From assembly GCA_015272165.1 (NCBI GenBank), contig JACYMF010000033.1, positions 1 to 39,662 on the forward strand: a DNA stretch of 39,662 bases, written 5' to 3'. Positions 9,447-17,883 of this stretch are shown piece by piece (the stretch's first letter is position 1; each line of letters begins with the position of its first letter). The position numbers were made by a program, and so were the translations under genes. The stretch is from Cyanobacterium sp. T60_A2020_053. GTDB lineage: Bacteria; Cyanobacteriota; Cyanobacteriia; Cyanobacteriales; Cyanobacteriaceae. The notes below the pieces were generated by a model. It did not search any database, had not been told where the DNA came from, and saw nothing but the letters and a program-made list of their open reading frames with translations.

Positions 9447-10955
9447 ATGGCAAGAAAAATTCACTCACGATATAGAATAACTGGTAATCTCATCAGTTGT
9501 AGCCCCATTCACGTTGGTGGCGTTGGCGGTAATGCCGACACCGATATGGCTTTAGCAGTTAATGGAGAAGGTAAATTTTATATACCTGCCACCAGTTTAG
9601 CAGGGGCGATGCGCGCTTATATAGCTACCCTTAACCCTAAAATTACCGATGAAATTTGGGGTTTTCAAGAGGAAAAAGGAGATAAAGGTCATGCTAGTTT
9701 TGTTATTGTGGAAGATGCGGTAATCAACTCTACTATCATGGAAATCCGTGATGGTGTCGCCATTGACAGATATTCTGGCACTGCTTCTGACGGTATGAAG
9801 TTTGATCGTGCTATCTTACCTAAAGGGGTGACAATTCCCCTTAGTCTTATTTTTGAAAGAGATAACACTTTATCCGAAAGTGATTGGCAAGACTATCAAA
9901 ATCTTTTTGCGCAACTTATTTGCGCTTTGAAGGAAGGGGAAATTTATCTCGGTGCGGCTAAAAGTCGAGGTTTAGGCAGGGTGAAACTTTATGATGAAAA
10001 AGTCATTGAGGAAGATTTATCTTCTCCCACAGGAATTTTAGATATTCTCAACAATCAAGCTAAAATCGTTGATTGGAGCAGTCTTTATGCTTCAGGTCAA
10101 AATTGTCAAAATAAGCTCGACATTACCATTAAATGGTCGGCGAAGGGCGCTGTAATGGTTAAATCAGAGGGGGATGGTATGGCTGTAGATATATTACCCC
10201 TTGTCAGTCGAGTGGATAGCAGTTTAACTTTTGTTATTCCCGGTAGTAGTTTAAAGGGGGTATGGCGTAGCCAAGCAGAAAGAATTATTCGCACTGTTTG
10301 CAATCATTCTCTTGATTATGAGCATAAAGACAAATTTGATCAACAAGTGAAGTTAGAGTTAATTAAAACTCTGTTTGGTGCGCCGGCGGAGTTAGACGAT
10401 AATCAAAACCAGTTGGGTTATTTGAGTTGTTTTGCGGTGGATGACTGTTTTGCAACTATACCGATGACATCACATCAATGGGCGAGTATTACTGATGCTA
10501 CCAGCGATAGCAGTTTAAGAAATTGCCTCAATAATATCGGTTTACAGCATACTCAACAAGGATACCATGGGGCGGTTGATCGTTGGGTGGGGGGCGCTGC
10601 GGAGGGTTTTTTATATACTACTCTTGAACCTTTTGGGGTGAATTGGCAACCCATCGAAATCAGCATCAATTTACAGCGTTTAAAACAGTATAATGACAAG
10701 TTATTTTTACCTAGTTTGGCTTTATTTTTGTTGGTTTTAAGAGATTTTATGGAGTCAAAAATTCCTATCGGTTTCGGTGTGAATCGGGGGATGGGCGCTG
10801 TTAATGTTAAAGAAGTAACAATTAATGGTAAAGGTCTTGATGATGAATTAAAAGCCCTTTCTGAAGTGACTTTAACAAGTTTTAAAAACTTAGATAATGG
10901 TTTATTAACCAGTTTAAATTCTCATTGGCAATTATGGTTAAATGGAGGTAATTAA
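9447..10955 (+). CDS. Cas7-2x: tandem Csm3-like RAMP fusion
   Basis: A 502-residue protein made of two Cas7/Csm3-type RAMP domains. The first (about 1-205) has HVGGVGGNADTDMAL, in which the Asp is in the region that forms the target-RNA cleavage site in Csm3 proteins. It continues with YIPATSLAGAMRAYI and a glycine loop GAAKSRGLGRVKLYD (about 169-183). The second (about 213-502) has LPLVSRVDSSLTFVIPGSSL, KGVWRSQAERI, AVDRWVGGAAEG and a final glycine loop GFGVNRGMGAVNV near 441-453. Two fused Cas7 units correspond to the Cas7-2x subunit of the III-Dv effector and would form part of the crRNA-binding filament that cleaves target RNA at regular steps. It is followed by csx19 after only three bases. 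The start ATG lacks a strong Shine-Dalgarno sequence. Confidence 0.88.
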   Translation: MARKIHSRYRITGNLISCSPIHVGGVGGNADTDMALAVNGEGKFYIPATSLAGAMRAYIATLNPKITDEIWGFQEEKGDKGHASFVIVEDAVINSTIMEIRDGVAIDRYSGTASDGMKFDRAILPKGVTIPLSLIFERDNTLSESDWQDYQNLFAQLICALKEGEIYLGAAKSRGLGRVKLYDEKVIEEDLSSPTGILDILNNQAKIVDWSSLYASGQNCQNKLDITIKWSAKGAVMVKSEGDGMAVDILPLVSRVDSSLTFVIPGSSLKGVWRSQAERIIRTVCNHSLDYEHKDKFDQQVKLELIKTLFGAPAELDDNQNQLGYLSCFAVDDCFATIPMTSHQWASITDATSDSSLRNCLNNIGLQHTQQGYHGAVDRWVGGAAEGFLYTTLEPFGVNWQPIEISINLQRLKQYNDKLFLPSLALFLLVLRDFMESKIPIGFGVNRGMGAVNVKEVTINGKGLDDELKALSEVTLTSFKNLDNGLLTSLNSHWQLWLNGGN

Positions 10956-10958
10956 TTA

Positions 10959-11531
10959 ATGACTATTTCTTTATATTCTCAATCATCGGAAAATATTACT
11001 TTATCGGACGCAATTACTAATTGTTTATCTGTTTTGGAGGGCGCTGTTGCTTTGGTTTATGCTCCGCAATTCTGTCAATTATTAACTTTAGATAATGATG
11101 GTAATTTATTAAATAGTTATGATAAAATTATCAGTAACAATTATCAGGATAGTTACATTTTTGAAGCTCGTATTTTTAACCCAAATTATGAGTTAAGATG
11201 GTTAAATGAGAATTCAGGAAAAGGAAAAGCTGTTTTAATTTCCGAAAATGAATTAGATAATTATTTATCAGCGGAATCAAATTCTCTTGATATAATTAAA
11301 ACCATTAATCAAAAATATTTATTATGGGGTGAAAAAGCTAAAACTCAATTAAATAATAATTGGCAAAGACTATCGGCGGCTCGAATTGGTAGCCTAGACA
11401 TCCCCATTTCTACACCATTATCACAGGATAAAAGAGTTTATTTAAACTTTCGTGAATATCTACAGGTTATGGATAATTTTGGGAATGTAAGAGTTGGTGA
11501 AGGGCGCTTGATTAATTTGGAGGTTAAGTAA
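10959..11531 (+). CDS. csx19: Csx19-like type III-D CRISPR accessory subunit
   Basis: A 190-residue protein placed between Cas7-2x and the rest of the effector operon. It has no catalytic motif that I can see. The pattern (an N-terminal hydrophobic segment LEGAVALVYAPQFCQLLTL, then EARIFNPNYELRWLNENSGKGKAVLISE, and a C-terminal VYLNFREYLQVMDNFGNVRVGEGRL) resembles the TIGR03984/Csx19 family that accompanies subtype III-D systems. Csx19 is a structural subunit of the Synechocystis III-Dv complex. GGAGGTAATTAATT lies immediately upstream as its ribosome-binding site, inside the end of the previous gene. The family call rests on remembered sequence character and gene position, so a profile search would settle it. 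Confidence 0.75.
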   Translation: MTISLYSQSSENITLSDAITNCLSVLEGAVALVYAPQFCQLLTLDNDGNLLNSYDKIISNNYQDSYIFEARIFNPNYELRWLNENSGKGKAVLISENELDNYLSAESNSLDIIKTINQKYLLWGEKAKTQLNNNWQRLSAARIGSLDIPISTPLSQDKRVYLNFREYLQVMDNFGNVRVGEGRLINLEVK

Positions 11532-11532
11532 A

Positions 11533-11763
11533 ATGACTTTACAAGAAACGGTTTTAAACGATCTACAAAAGCTAACCATTGAAGAACAAAAAGAGGTATT
11601 AGATTTTATTCAATTTCTTCAATTTAAAAAAAATAATCAACCTCAAGTAAAAAAACAAATAAAAGGTTTATGGAAACAATTTAATCTATCAATTTCAGAA
11701 GCAGATATTGCTGAAGCAAGACAAGAAATGTGGGGGAATTTTCCACGGGAGATTGATTTATGA
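11533..11763 (+). CDS. Antitoxin of a PIN-domain toxin-antitoxin pair (DUF2281-like)
   Basis: A 76-residue acidic/basic protein beginning MTLQETVLNDLQKLTIEEQ with a helix EEQKEVLDFIQFLQF, the pattern of the short DUF2281-type antitoxins paired with PIN toxins in cyanobacteria. The C-terminal half, including SISEADIAEARQEMW, would wrap the toxin. It starts one base after the csx19 stop and overlaps the toxin gene by an ATGA junction, so it is translationally coupled on both sides and fully inside the effector operon. Confidence 0.8.
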   Translation: MTLQETVLNDLQKLTIEEQKEVLDFIQFLQFKKNNQPQVKKQIKGLWKQFNLSISEADIAEARQEMWGNFPREIDL

Positions 11764-12149
11764 AAGATTTAATCCTAGATACTCATGCTATTGTTTGGTA
11801 TTTAATGGAATCTCCTAAACTTTCCCGTAAAGGACTAAATGCCATTGATAATGCAGAAAAAATATACATTTCTGCTATTTCTATTATTGAGATTATTTAC
11901 TTGGAAGAAAAAGGTAAAATTCCTAAAATTTGTCTTGCAATGATTGAGCAAATTTTAAATGATGATAATAATCATTGGAAAGTTATTCCTTGTGACTTTA
12001 ATATAGCTAAATGCTTATCTCAAATTGATAGGGAAATTATACCAGAAATGCCCGATAGAATTATTGCGGCAACTGCTTTATATCTAAATCTTCCCCTAAT
12101 TACTTGTGATACAAAAATCACGGCATCAACAGTTCAAACTATTTGGTAA
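11760..12149 (+). CDS. PIN-domain ribonuclease toxin (VapC-like)
   Basis: A 129-residue single-domain PIN protein. The acidic site is visible: Asp in ILDTHAIVWYL (residue 7), Glu in SAISIIEIIYLEEKGK, Asp in MPDRIIAATAL and Asp in PLITCDTKI. PIN toxins cut RNA with Mg2+ and are held inactive by the upstream antitoxin, whose gene overlaps this one by four bases. The pair sits between csx19 and the Cas7-insertion gene in the same direction, so it is cotranscribed with the CRISPR effector. It could be a selfish stabilising module or a backup abortive-infection nuclease; the sequence does not decide. Confidence 0.88.
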   Translation: MKDLILDTHAIVWYLMESPKLSRKGLNAIDNAEKIYISAISIIEIIYLEEKGKIPKICLAMIEQILNDDNNHWKVIPCDFNIAKCLSQIDREIIPEMPDRIIAATALYLNLPLITCDTKITASTVQTIW

Positions 12150-12174
12150 ATCTTAGTAAATTAAAAGAAAAGCA

Positions 12175-14517
12175 ATGACAGAAGGAACATTAATATTAGT
12201 AGGCAGGAGAAAAAATTTGCAAGTAGAGTTTACTAATCTCAAAGGAAATCTTGTAAAATTGGCAGTACCACTGCTTCAACTATCGGTTGAGTTAAGTGAG
12301 AAAAGACAAAAAAATATTGAACAACTTCAAGGGCTTATAGTTGAATTAGAAGAAGTAAATGGGCAACCTCAAAAAATCCGAGAAAAAGGTAAATCTTGGG
12401 AAATCTCAGCTCAACCTAAGGCAAAAGTCACAACATCTTCAATAAAAGTAACTGGAGACTTCCGCAACCCCTATAACTTTATCCCTACTCCCCCCCGCAA
12501 TCATGATAACTCAGAATTAGACGATCGCCTTCCTATGGGTCATGGTAAATATCATGAAAATTATTGGAGTGGCAATATAACAGTAAAACTCACCACGAAA
12601 ACCCCCCTATTAATTCCCGATGCAGGTAACGCCACCGAAGATAATGGACATAAAACCTATCCCCTCAGAGTTGGCGCTGATGGTAAACCATTATTACCTA
12701 TTACCTCAGTGAAGGGCGCCCTCCGCACTGCTTATGAAATGGTCACAAATTCCCGTTATGGTATCTTTGAAAAACACGAAGATAGACTAGCCTATCGAAT
12801 GCCTCCTTCTATTGGCTTACAACTTGTACCAGCTAGAATCGAAAACGGTAATATTTGTTTATACTGTGGCACCTCAGATATTGGCAATGACGGCAAACCA
12901 CAGGGTGCAATGTATGCGGCATGGTTAGAAAGATACAACAGAAATAATCCTAATATTAGTAATCATGCTCAGAAATACAGAGATAATGAATTACCGAATC
13001 ATGGTGACAGAGTTGTTGCTTGGTTAGAAAAGTATGAAAAAATAAATCTTCGTAATAATAACCGGATGTTTTCTTATTGGAAAGTGAGAAAAATCGCACC
13101 ACATGGACAAAATTTAGGAAATCAACCGAATCAAGGGCATAGTTCAAACTCTCATAAATCAACTGGTATTATGGAACAAGTAGAAGGCTATATTTGCATC
13201 ACTAACAAAAATATCGATAATAAGCATGACGAAAGAGTTTTCTTTGATACTGAAACCCCTATTTCTATACCTCTTAATGAGGAATTAAGAAAAAAATGGA
13301 AGGAATTAATTAGTAACTATCAAGATATTCATAAAGCAGAAATTGATAAAGGAATGCAGTCACCTCCAGCCTTACAAAATGCAAGATGGTCACGTCATGT
13401 TAAAGGAGGAGAAGCGGAGAGAGATTTGAGTGATGGTACTTTATGTTATGCCCATGTTCGCAAAAATGGTAGCAACTATCAAATTTTGAATCTTTATCCT
13501 GTCATGATTACTAGAGGTTTATATGACTTTTCTCCTGTGTCTTTACTTGACAATAGCTTGAAACCTGCTGAAAAAATGGAACAACTATCCCCTGCGGATC
13601 GAGTATTTGGCTGGGTAAAGCAAAAAGGCAAAGGCTCATACAAAGGTAATTTGCGTATCAATGCCTTAACTTGCATCACTGATAACTGTATTGAAAAATT
13701 CGGTAATCAAGGCTTACCATTAAATATATTAGGACAACCCCAACCATCCCAAGCGCGCTTCTACCAAGCCAAAGATAAACAAGGTAATCCCTTAGATAAG
13801 GGTAGTGATAAAGCTAAAAGCTATAATAATACTGACCAAAGTTTAAGAGGAAGAAAAGTATATCCCCATCAAAACTTACCCGAAAATCACTGGGATAAAG
13901 CCAATCAAGATCGAATACAACAAGATAATAATAAACATTATCAAGAATATTATAGACCGGGTAGCGAAAGAGACGATCAAAATCGCTCGATTCTGGGGTG
14001 GGTTAAACCGAATACCGAATTTACCTTTAACATCGATATAACTAACCTTTCCACCGTAGAATTAGGCGCATTGCTATTCATCTTAGACTTACCTGAAAAA
14101 CATTATCATCTTTTTGGCGGTGGCAAACCCTTCGGCTTTGGTAGTGCAAAACTAACTATCGATTGGGATAAAACCGACTTGAGAAAAGGAGAAAACTGGA
14201 AAGAATACTATAGTAGTCTTTTACCTGTTAACAAACCAGACGTTAAAGTAAAAGAAGCATCTATTGGGGAATTTAAACAAGCAGTAACGGCATCCTACGG
14301 GAAACAGTTTGAGGAGGTATCCTTTATCAAAGCCTTATTGGTAGCCACTCAAGGCTATAGCGATAAATTACCCACTCACTATCCCCGAAAAAAAACCAAA
14401 CCTAGTACAGATGTCAAAATATTTGAATGGTTTGTGGAAAATGAGCGCACAAGCGGTTCAAAAGTTGCCTTGCCTATGTTAGCAAATGATGGCGGTTTAC
14501 CCAGAAATCCTAGTTAA
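12175..14517 (+). CDS. Cas7-type RAMP protein with large insertion (TIGR03986-like)
   Basis: A 780-residue RAMP protein. The N-terminal 110 residues are a separate, weakly conserved segment. The Cas7 fold starts near residue 137 with NITVKLTTKTPLLIPDAGN and has PITSVKGALRTAYEM near 175-188. A long insertion (about 200-470) then interrupts the fold. It resumes with DRVFGWVKQKGKGSYKGNL and closes with the glycine loop LFGGGKPFGFGSAKL near 645-659. About 120 C-terminal residues follow. This fits the Cas7-with-insertion subunit of the III-Dv complex and the TIGR03986 family of CRISPR RAMPs. The insertion has YCGTSD but no paired CXXC zinc site that I can see. It is the last effector-backbone gene. 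A hairpin at 14532-14552 lies just downstream of the stop. Confidence 0.86.
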   Translation: MTEGTLILVGRRKNLQVEFTNLKGNLVKLAVPLLQLSVELSEKRQKNIEQLQGLIVELEEVNGQPQKIREKGKSWEISAQPKAKVTTSSIKVTGDFRNPYNFIPTPPRNHDNSELDDRLPMGHGKYHENYWSGNITVKLTTKTPLLIPDAGNATEDNGHKTYPLRVGADGKPLLPITSVKGALRTAYEMVTNSRYGIFEKHEDRLAYRMPPSIGLQLVPARIENGNICLYCGTSDIGNDGKPQGAMYAAWLERYNRNNPNISNHAQKYRDNELPNHGDRVVAWLEKYEKINLRNNNRMFSYWKVRKIAPHGQNLGNQPNQGHSSNSHKSTGIMEQVEGYICITNKNIDNKHDERVFFDTETPISIPLNEELRKKWKELISNYQDIHKAEIDKGMQSPPALQNARWSRHVKGGEAERDLSDGTLCYAHVRKNGSNYQILNLYPVMITRGLYDFSPVSLLDNSLKPAEKMEQLSPADRVFGWVKQKGKGSYKGNLRINALTCITDNCIEKFGNQGLPLNILGQPQPSQARFYQAKDKQGNPLDKGSDKAKSYNNTDQSLRGRKVYPHQNLPENHWDKANQDRIQQDNNKHYQEYYRPGSERDDQNRSILGWVKPNTEFTFNIDITNLSTVELGALLFILDLPEKHYHLFGGGKPFGFGSAKLTIDWDKTDLRKGENWKEYYSSLLPVNKPDVKVKEASIGEFKQAVTASYGKQFEEVSFIKALLVATQGYSDKLPTHYPRKKTKPSTDVKIFEWFVENERTSGSKVALPMLANDGGLPRNPS

Positions 14518-14531
14518 AAACTTTCTTCTTT

Positions 14532-14552
14532 CCTCCCCTTCGTAAGGGGAGG
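14532..14552. repeat. REP-like hairpin after the effector genes
   Basis: CCTCCCCTT and AAGGGGAGG form a perfect 9-bp stem around a CGT loop 14 bases after the stop of the Cas7-insertion gene. No U-run follows directly; the sequence continues with GCTAGGAGGGGTT, as in the widespread cyanobacterial REP-like intergenic repeat. It may slow or end transcription, or stabilise the mRNA 3' end. Confidence 0.6.
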
Positions 14553-14633
14553 CTAGGAGGGGTTGAGAGGGGATGGGGTGACGGGAAAAAATTTTCTACC
14601 GACTTTTTAAAATAGTAAATAATTAAGAAAATT

Positions 14634-15197
14634 ATGTTTACTCAAGCAGAAAAAGTAATCAGTTTAATTAACTTTTTACAACTACCAGAAACAAAACCGA
14701 TTAAAGAATTTATTAACGGTTATATTCATGAAAAACCAATGCCAAAAGGAAAGCACAGCGCCCTCCAAACTTGCTTAACAAGTGTCATTAACCAACAGGG
14801 TTTAAAAGATAAAAAATGTTTTGCTTTTACCGAACTTCGTTGCAGTTTTGGCAATCGATCTATCGTACCTGATATAAGTGTAATAGACTGGGAAAAAATA
14901 CCAAAAGATGAACAAGGAGAAATTATTAATAATATTGAAATTGCTCCTGATTGGATCATTGAAATTTTGTCACCTCAACAAAGTTCTATTCGAGTAATTG
15001 ATAATATTTTATTTGCCCTTAATCATGGTAGTCAATTAGGGTGGTTAATTGATCCTCAAGAAAGAATTATTATGATTTTTTTACCTAATCAACAACCTCA
15101 AATAAAAGAAAATCAAGATTCACTAACAGTAATATCTTCTCTGTCTAGTTGGCAAATCTGCCCTCAAGAAATATTTAACTATTTAAACTTTATTTAA
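14634..15197 (+). CDS. Uma2-family PD-(D/E)XK nuclease-like protein
   Basis: A 187-residue protein of the Uma2 (DUF820) family, abundant in cyanobacteria and predicted to have a restriction-endonuclease fold. Visible features are FTELRCSFGNRSIVPDISVI, where the PD supplies an acidic active-site residue, then APDWIIEILSP with the downstream Glu, and GVQLGW-like GSQLGWLIDPQERII near the C terminus. It lies 116 bp after the effector genes and 9 bp before a CARF gene on the same strand, so it is likely expressed with the CRISPR operon. Uma2 genes are often dispersed and poorly understood, so presence here may be incidental. A role in CRISPR immunity is not shown. Confidence 0.85.
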   Translation: MFTQAEKVISLINFLQLPETKPIKEFINGYIHEKPMPKGKHSALQTCLTSVINQQGLKDKKCFAFTELRCSFGNRSIVPDISVIDWEKIPKDEQGEIINNIEIAPDWIIEILSPQQSSIRVIDNILFALNHGSQLGWLIDPQERIIMIFLPNQQPQIKENQDSLTVISSLSSWQICPQEIFNYLNFI

Positions 15198-15205
15198 TTA
15201 TCATT

Positions 15206-16135
15206 ATGGAAACTCTCATTATGACTGTGGGGACATCTTTAAGAACTAATAAAGATTATAATTTACCCCCCGAAAAAAAGCGCCCTTGGCACTATAAAGA
15301 TACTCAGGTAGATAAAAGTATAATTCATAATACCAAAGAAGCTATCACATGGATGAAACAAACTCCCTTCGAGTTAATTAGTGCTGAAACTAATACATTT
15401 TTACATCTTAATTTACAATTTAAAGATGAAATTATCATGTTACATTCAGCCACTAAAGCAGGGGTGGAGTGCGCTGAAATTTTAAAACTATTTTTCACAG
15501 AATTAGGTCAAAAAAATATCAAAATCAGAGAAATACCAGAGGTTAATTATGACATAGATGTTAATGGTAGTGTCTTAGAAAAAATGGCTGATTTATTAGC
15601 TGAATTAATTGAAAATGCTCAAGGAAATGTAACGTTGGCAGCCACAGGAGGATTTAAAGCACAATCTATGATTATGGCACTCGCTGGAAACACTTATCAA
15701 GTGCCTGTTTGTTATATTCATGAACAGTATAAAAGTTTAGTTTACCTGCCTTTTTTATCTGTTAATGGTAAAGTTAGTTATGTCAACTATAAAGCAGAAT
15801 TACCCCATTCAACTAAAGATAGAAAAGATATTTTTAACCTTCAACAAGGCAAATCACATCATCGAGCTAGTACATGGAAAAAAGCTCAAAAAATTCTCTC
15901 AGAAATTCCTTGGATTGAGAAAATTTATTATGATGAAAAAGCCTTTTCTGCACCGTATAATAACATTAAATTATCTAACTATAAAACAAAAGATCAACGT
16001 TATATTTTTTGGCTTCATCTATATCAAGACGAAGATAATAGAATAGGTGTATCCATTGAAACTACAGGTTATACAGAAAAACACTTAGAAGAAGCAATCA
16101 GAGAATTAAGAGAACGTTTAGGACATTTATTCTAA
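15206..16135 (+). CDS. CARF-domain CRISPR ancillary protein with unrecognised C-terminal domain
   Basis: A 309-residue protein. Residues 1-190 look like a CARF domain of the APE2256/Csm6 (TIGR02619-like) group: MTVGTSLRTN at the N-terminal strand and VTLAATGGFKAQSMIM near 142-157, the loop that contacts cyclic oligoadenylate. The remaining ~115 residues (SHHRASTWKKAQKIL, PWIEKIYYDEKAFSAPYNN, YIFWLHLYQDEDNRIGVSIE, EEAIRELRERL) have no HEPN RX4-6H motif and I do not recognise them. The alternation of helix and strands suggests a compact alpha/beta domain, perhaps an RNase of RelE-like or another fold, or a ring-nuclease dimerisation part. As a neighbour of a GGDD-bearing Cas10 it should sense or degrade cyclic oligoadenylate. 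Only the CARF part is confident. Confidence 0.82.
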   Translation: METLIMTVGTSLRTNKDYNLPPEKKRPWHYKDTQVDKSIIHNTKEAITWMKQTPFELISAETNTFLHLNLQFKDEIIMLHSATKAGVECAEILKLFFTELGQKNIKIREIPEVNYDIDVNGSVLEKMADLLAELIENAQGNVTLAATGGFKAQSMIMALAGNTYQVPVCYIHEQYKSLVYLPFLSVNGKVSYVNYKAELPHSTKDRKDIFNLQQGKSHHRASTWKKAQKILSEIPWIEKIYYDEKAFSAPYNNIKLSNYKTKDQRYIFWLHLYQDEDNRIGVSIETTGYTEKHLEEAIRELRERLGHLF

Positions 16136-16224
16136 CTATAGTTAAATCTTTTTGAAATAATATCTTGATTATTTTGCTATTTTAATCAAATTAATATTAA
16201 CTACTTAATACATAGACATTTATT

Positions 16225-17451
16225 ATGATATTACTAAGTTTTCTCGGCACTGGTGATTATAAATTAACCTCTTATACATGGCAAAATAAAGCCTATCAAA
16301 CTGAATATGTAGCCGATGCCATAGCTAATTTTTTTCAAGTAGAAGAAATCAAAGTTTTTATCACCAAAGAAGCGAACAATACTCATGGCGATAAACTACG
16401 GAATAAAATTGATAATAAATTTAATTTATCTTATGTTGATATAAAATCAGGCACAGAAGAAGATGACATCTGGCAATTATTTGATAAAGTAGTGGAATCA
16501 GTGCCAGAAAATAGTGAAATTATCTTTGATATTACCCACGCTTTTCGTTCAATTCCTGTAATTGTTTTACTTGCTTCCGCTTTCCTTGAAAAAGCCCGAA
16601 ATGTGACCATAAAAGGAGTTTATTATGGACAATATAATCAAGAAAAAAATCAAGCGCCCATCTTTGATTTAACCCCTGCCATTAAATTATTAGACTGGTT
16701 AACTGCCACCGATACATTTATTAATACTGGATCATCCCAAAAATTAGGACAACTATTAGAAGATATTCAAGTTGATTTTTTCAAATCAGGAAAAGCACAA
16801 ACAGAAGAATTTAAACCCGTAAAACTAAGAAACTTTGGTACTGCTATCAGTAATATTTCTGAAAATATCCAATTTATTAGACCAGTAGAATTATTAGAAT
16901 CAGCCCACAAATTAGAAAAATTTTCCAGTGAAGAAATTAGAAAAGAAATAGGAATTTTTGCCAAACCATTTGAATTAATTATTGATAAAATTGAACAAGA
17001 TTATGCACAATTTGCTTTAGAAAAATCCAGCAAAGCTGAAGCCAACTTGGTTATAAAGAAACACTATTTATTAATTAAGTGGTACACCGAAAAAGGTTTG
17101 GGAACTCAGGCAATTTTACTAGCAAGAGAATGGTTAGTTACCACCTTAGCTATTTTAGAAAATAATGATTATTTAAACAAAGAAGCTCGTAAAAATATCG
17201 AAACTCAACTAAATAGTATTAGTGGTAATAACCCAGAGAGAATTAAAATTTATGAACAACAAATATCTTGTCATGTTACCAATGTAAAACAATTAGATGA
17301 TACTTGGTCACAATTAGGTAGAAATAGAAACAATATTGCTCATTGTCAGATGAATACAGAGCAATTTTCTAGTAAAACTTTGCACCAATACGCCCAAGAA
17401 TTACCAGAAATTTTGTCAGATTTATTTCCTCAACTTAATTTAACTGAATAA
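16225..17451 (+). CDS. Csx1/Csx2-type CARF-HEPN ribonuclease (TIGR02221-like)
   Basis: A 408-residue CRISPR ancillary ribonuclease. The N-terminal CARF domain starts MILLSFLGTGDYKLTSYTW, the hallmark of the TIGR02221/DxTHG group. It has FDITHAFRSIPV at residues 101-112, where the usual DxTHG reads DITHA, and GVYYGQYN near 131-138. The C-terminal helical region ends in GRNRNNIAHCQM, giving the HEPN motif R368-X4-H373. On binding cyclic oligoadenylate made by Cas10, such dimeric proteins cleave RNA non-specifically and cause dormancy of the infected cell. It is preceded by 89 bp of AT-rich DNA after the first CARF gene and its stop lies one base from the end of a convergent small gene. Confidence 0.87.
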   Translation: MILLSFLGTGDYKLTSYTWQNKAYQTEYVADAIANFFQVEEIKVFITKEANNTHGDKLRNKIDNKFNLSYVDIKSGTEEDDIWQLFDKVVESVPENSEIIFDITHAFRSIPVIVLLASAFLEKARNVTIKGVYYGQYNQEKNQAPIFDLTPAIKLLDWLTATDTFINTGSSQKLGQLLEDIQVDFFKSGKAQTEEFKPVKLRNFGTAISNISENIQFIRPVELLESAHKLEKFSSEEIRKEIGIFAKPFELIIDKIEQDYAQFALEKSSKAEANLVIKKHYLLIKWYTEKGLGTQAILLAREWLVTTLAILENNDYLNKEARKNIETQLNSISGNNPERIKIYEQQISCHVTNVKQLDDTWSQLGRNRNNIAHCQMNTEQFSSKTLHQYAQELPEILSDLFPQLNLTE

Positions 17452-17452
17452 G

Positions 17453-17767
17453 CTAAAAGTAATCATCATTTCTTCTTCTAATAGATTCAGGGGGGTTGAC
17501 AGACGGTAATTGAGAATCAACAAATCTTTGATTTTCTCTCATACCTTTTATGCCATTAAACCCCCCTTGTTTAAGCATTATAAACAAGAAAAAATCACCT
17601 ATAAAAGCAAAAATTACACTGCTCAAAAAAACCGCTATGGTACAAATAATTACCGTAAATAGACCTAAAGGAGCAATTATTAAAATAACCCAAGTAATAA
17701 GAGCGTTAAGAAAAGCCACAATAACACTACGAAAACGAATTAAGATTTTAACCAACGAACTATTCAT
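17453..17767 (-). CDS. Small predicted membrane protein inside the CRISPR locus
   Basis: A 104-residue protein on the opposite strand to all surrounding cas genes. Two hydrophobic helices are visible: about residues 13-34 (VIVAFLNALITWVILIIAP) and about 36-64 (LFTVIICTIAVFLSSVIFAF continuing into FFLFIMLKQ). A polar C-terminal tail follows with PSVNPPESIRRRND. I do not recognise a family. It converges with the CARF-HEPN gene, with stops one base apart, and its start lies about 117 bp from the cas1 start. It could be an ancillary membrane factor of the type III system, or a small unrelated insertion. Function unknown. Confidence 0.6.
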   Translation of the reverse strand: MNSSLVKILIRFRSVIVAFLNALITWVILIIAPLGLFTVIICTIAVFLSSVIFAFIGDFFLFIMLKQGGFNGIKGMRENQRFVDSQLPSVNPPESIRRRNDDYF

Positions 17768-17883
17768 AAAAATACCTCATAATCATTAAGTGACTTTACT
17801 TTTATAAGTATAAGCAAATAACTATTTTATAATAAAACTTTTTCAATTAATCTATTGTGTTCTTGACAACAATAAATAAACAA

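Noticed and set aside
15765-16046. Second frame within the CARF gene
   Set aside because: It is a +1-type overlap inside the conserved gene, with AT-driven Lys/Ile composition and no family.
17857-17883. GTG start giving a nine-residue longer Cas1
   Set aside because: The conserved Cas1 N terminus begins at ATG 17884 and the extra residues look non-conserved.
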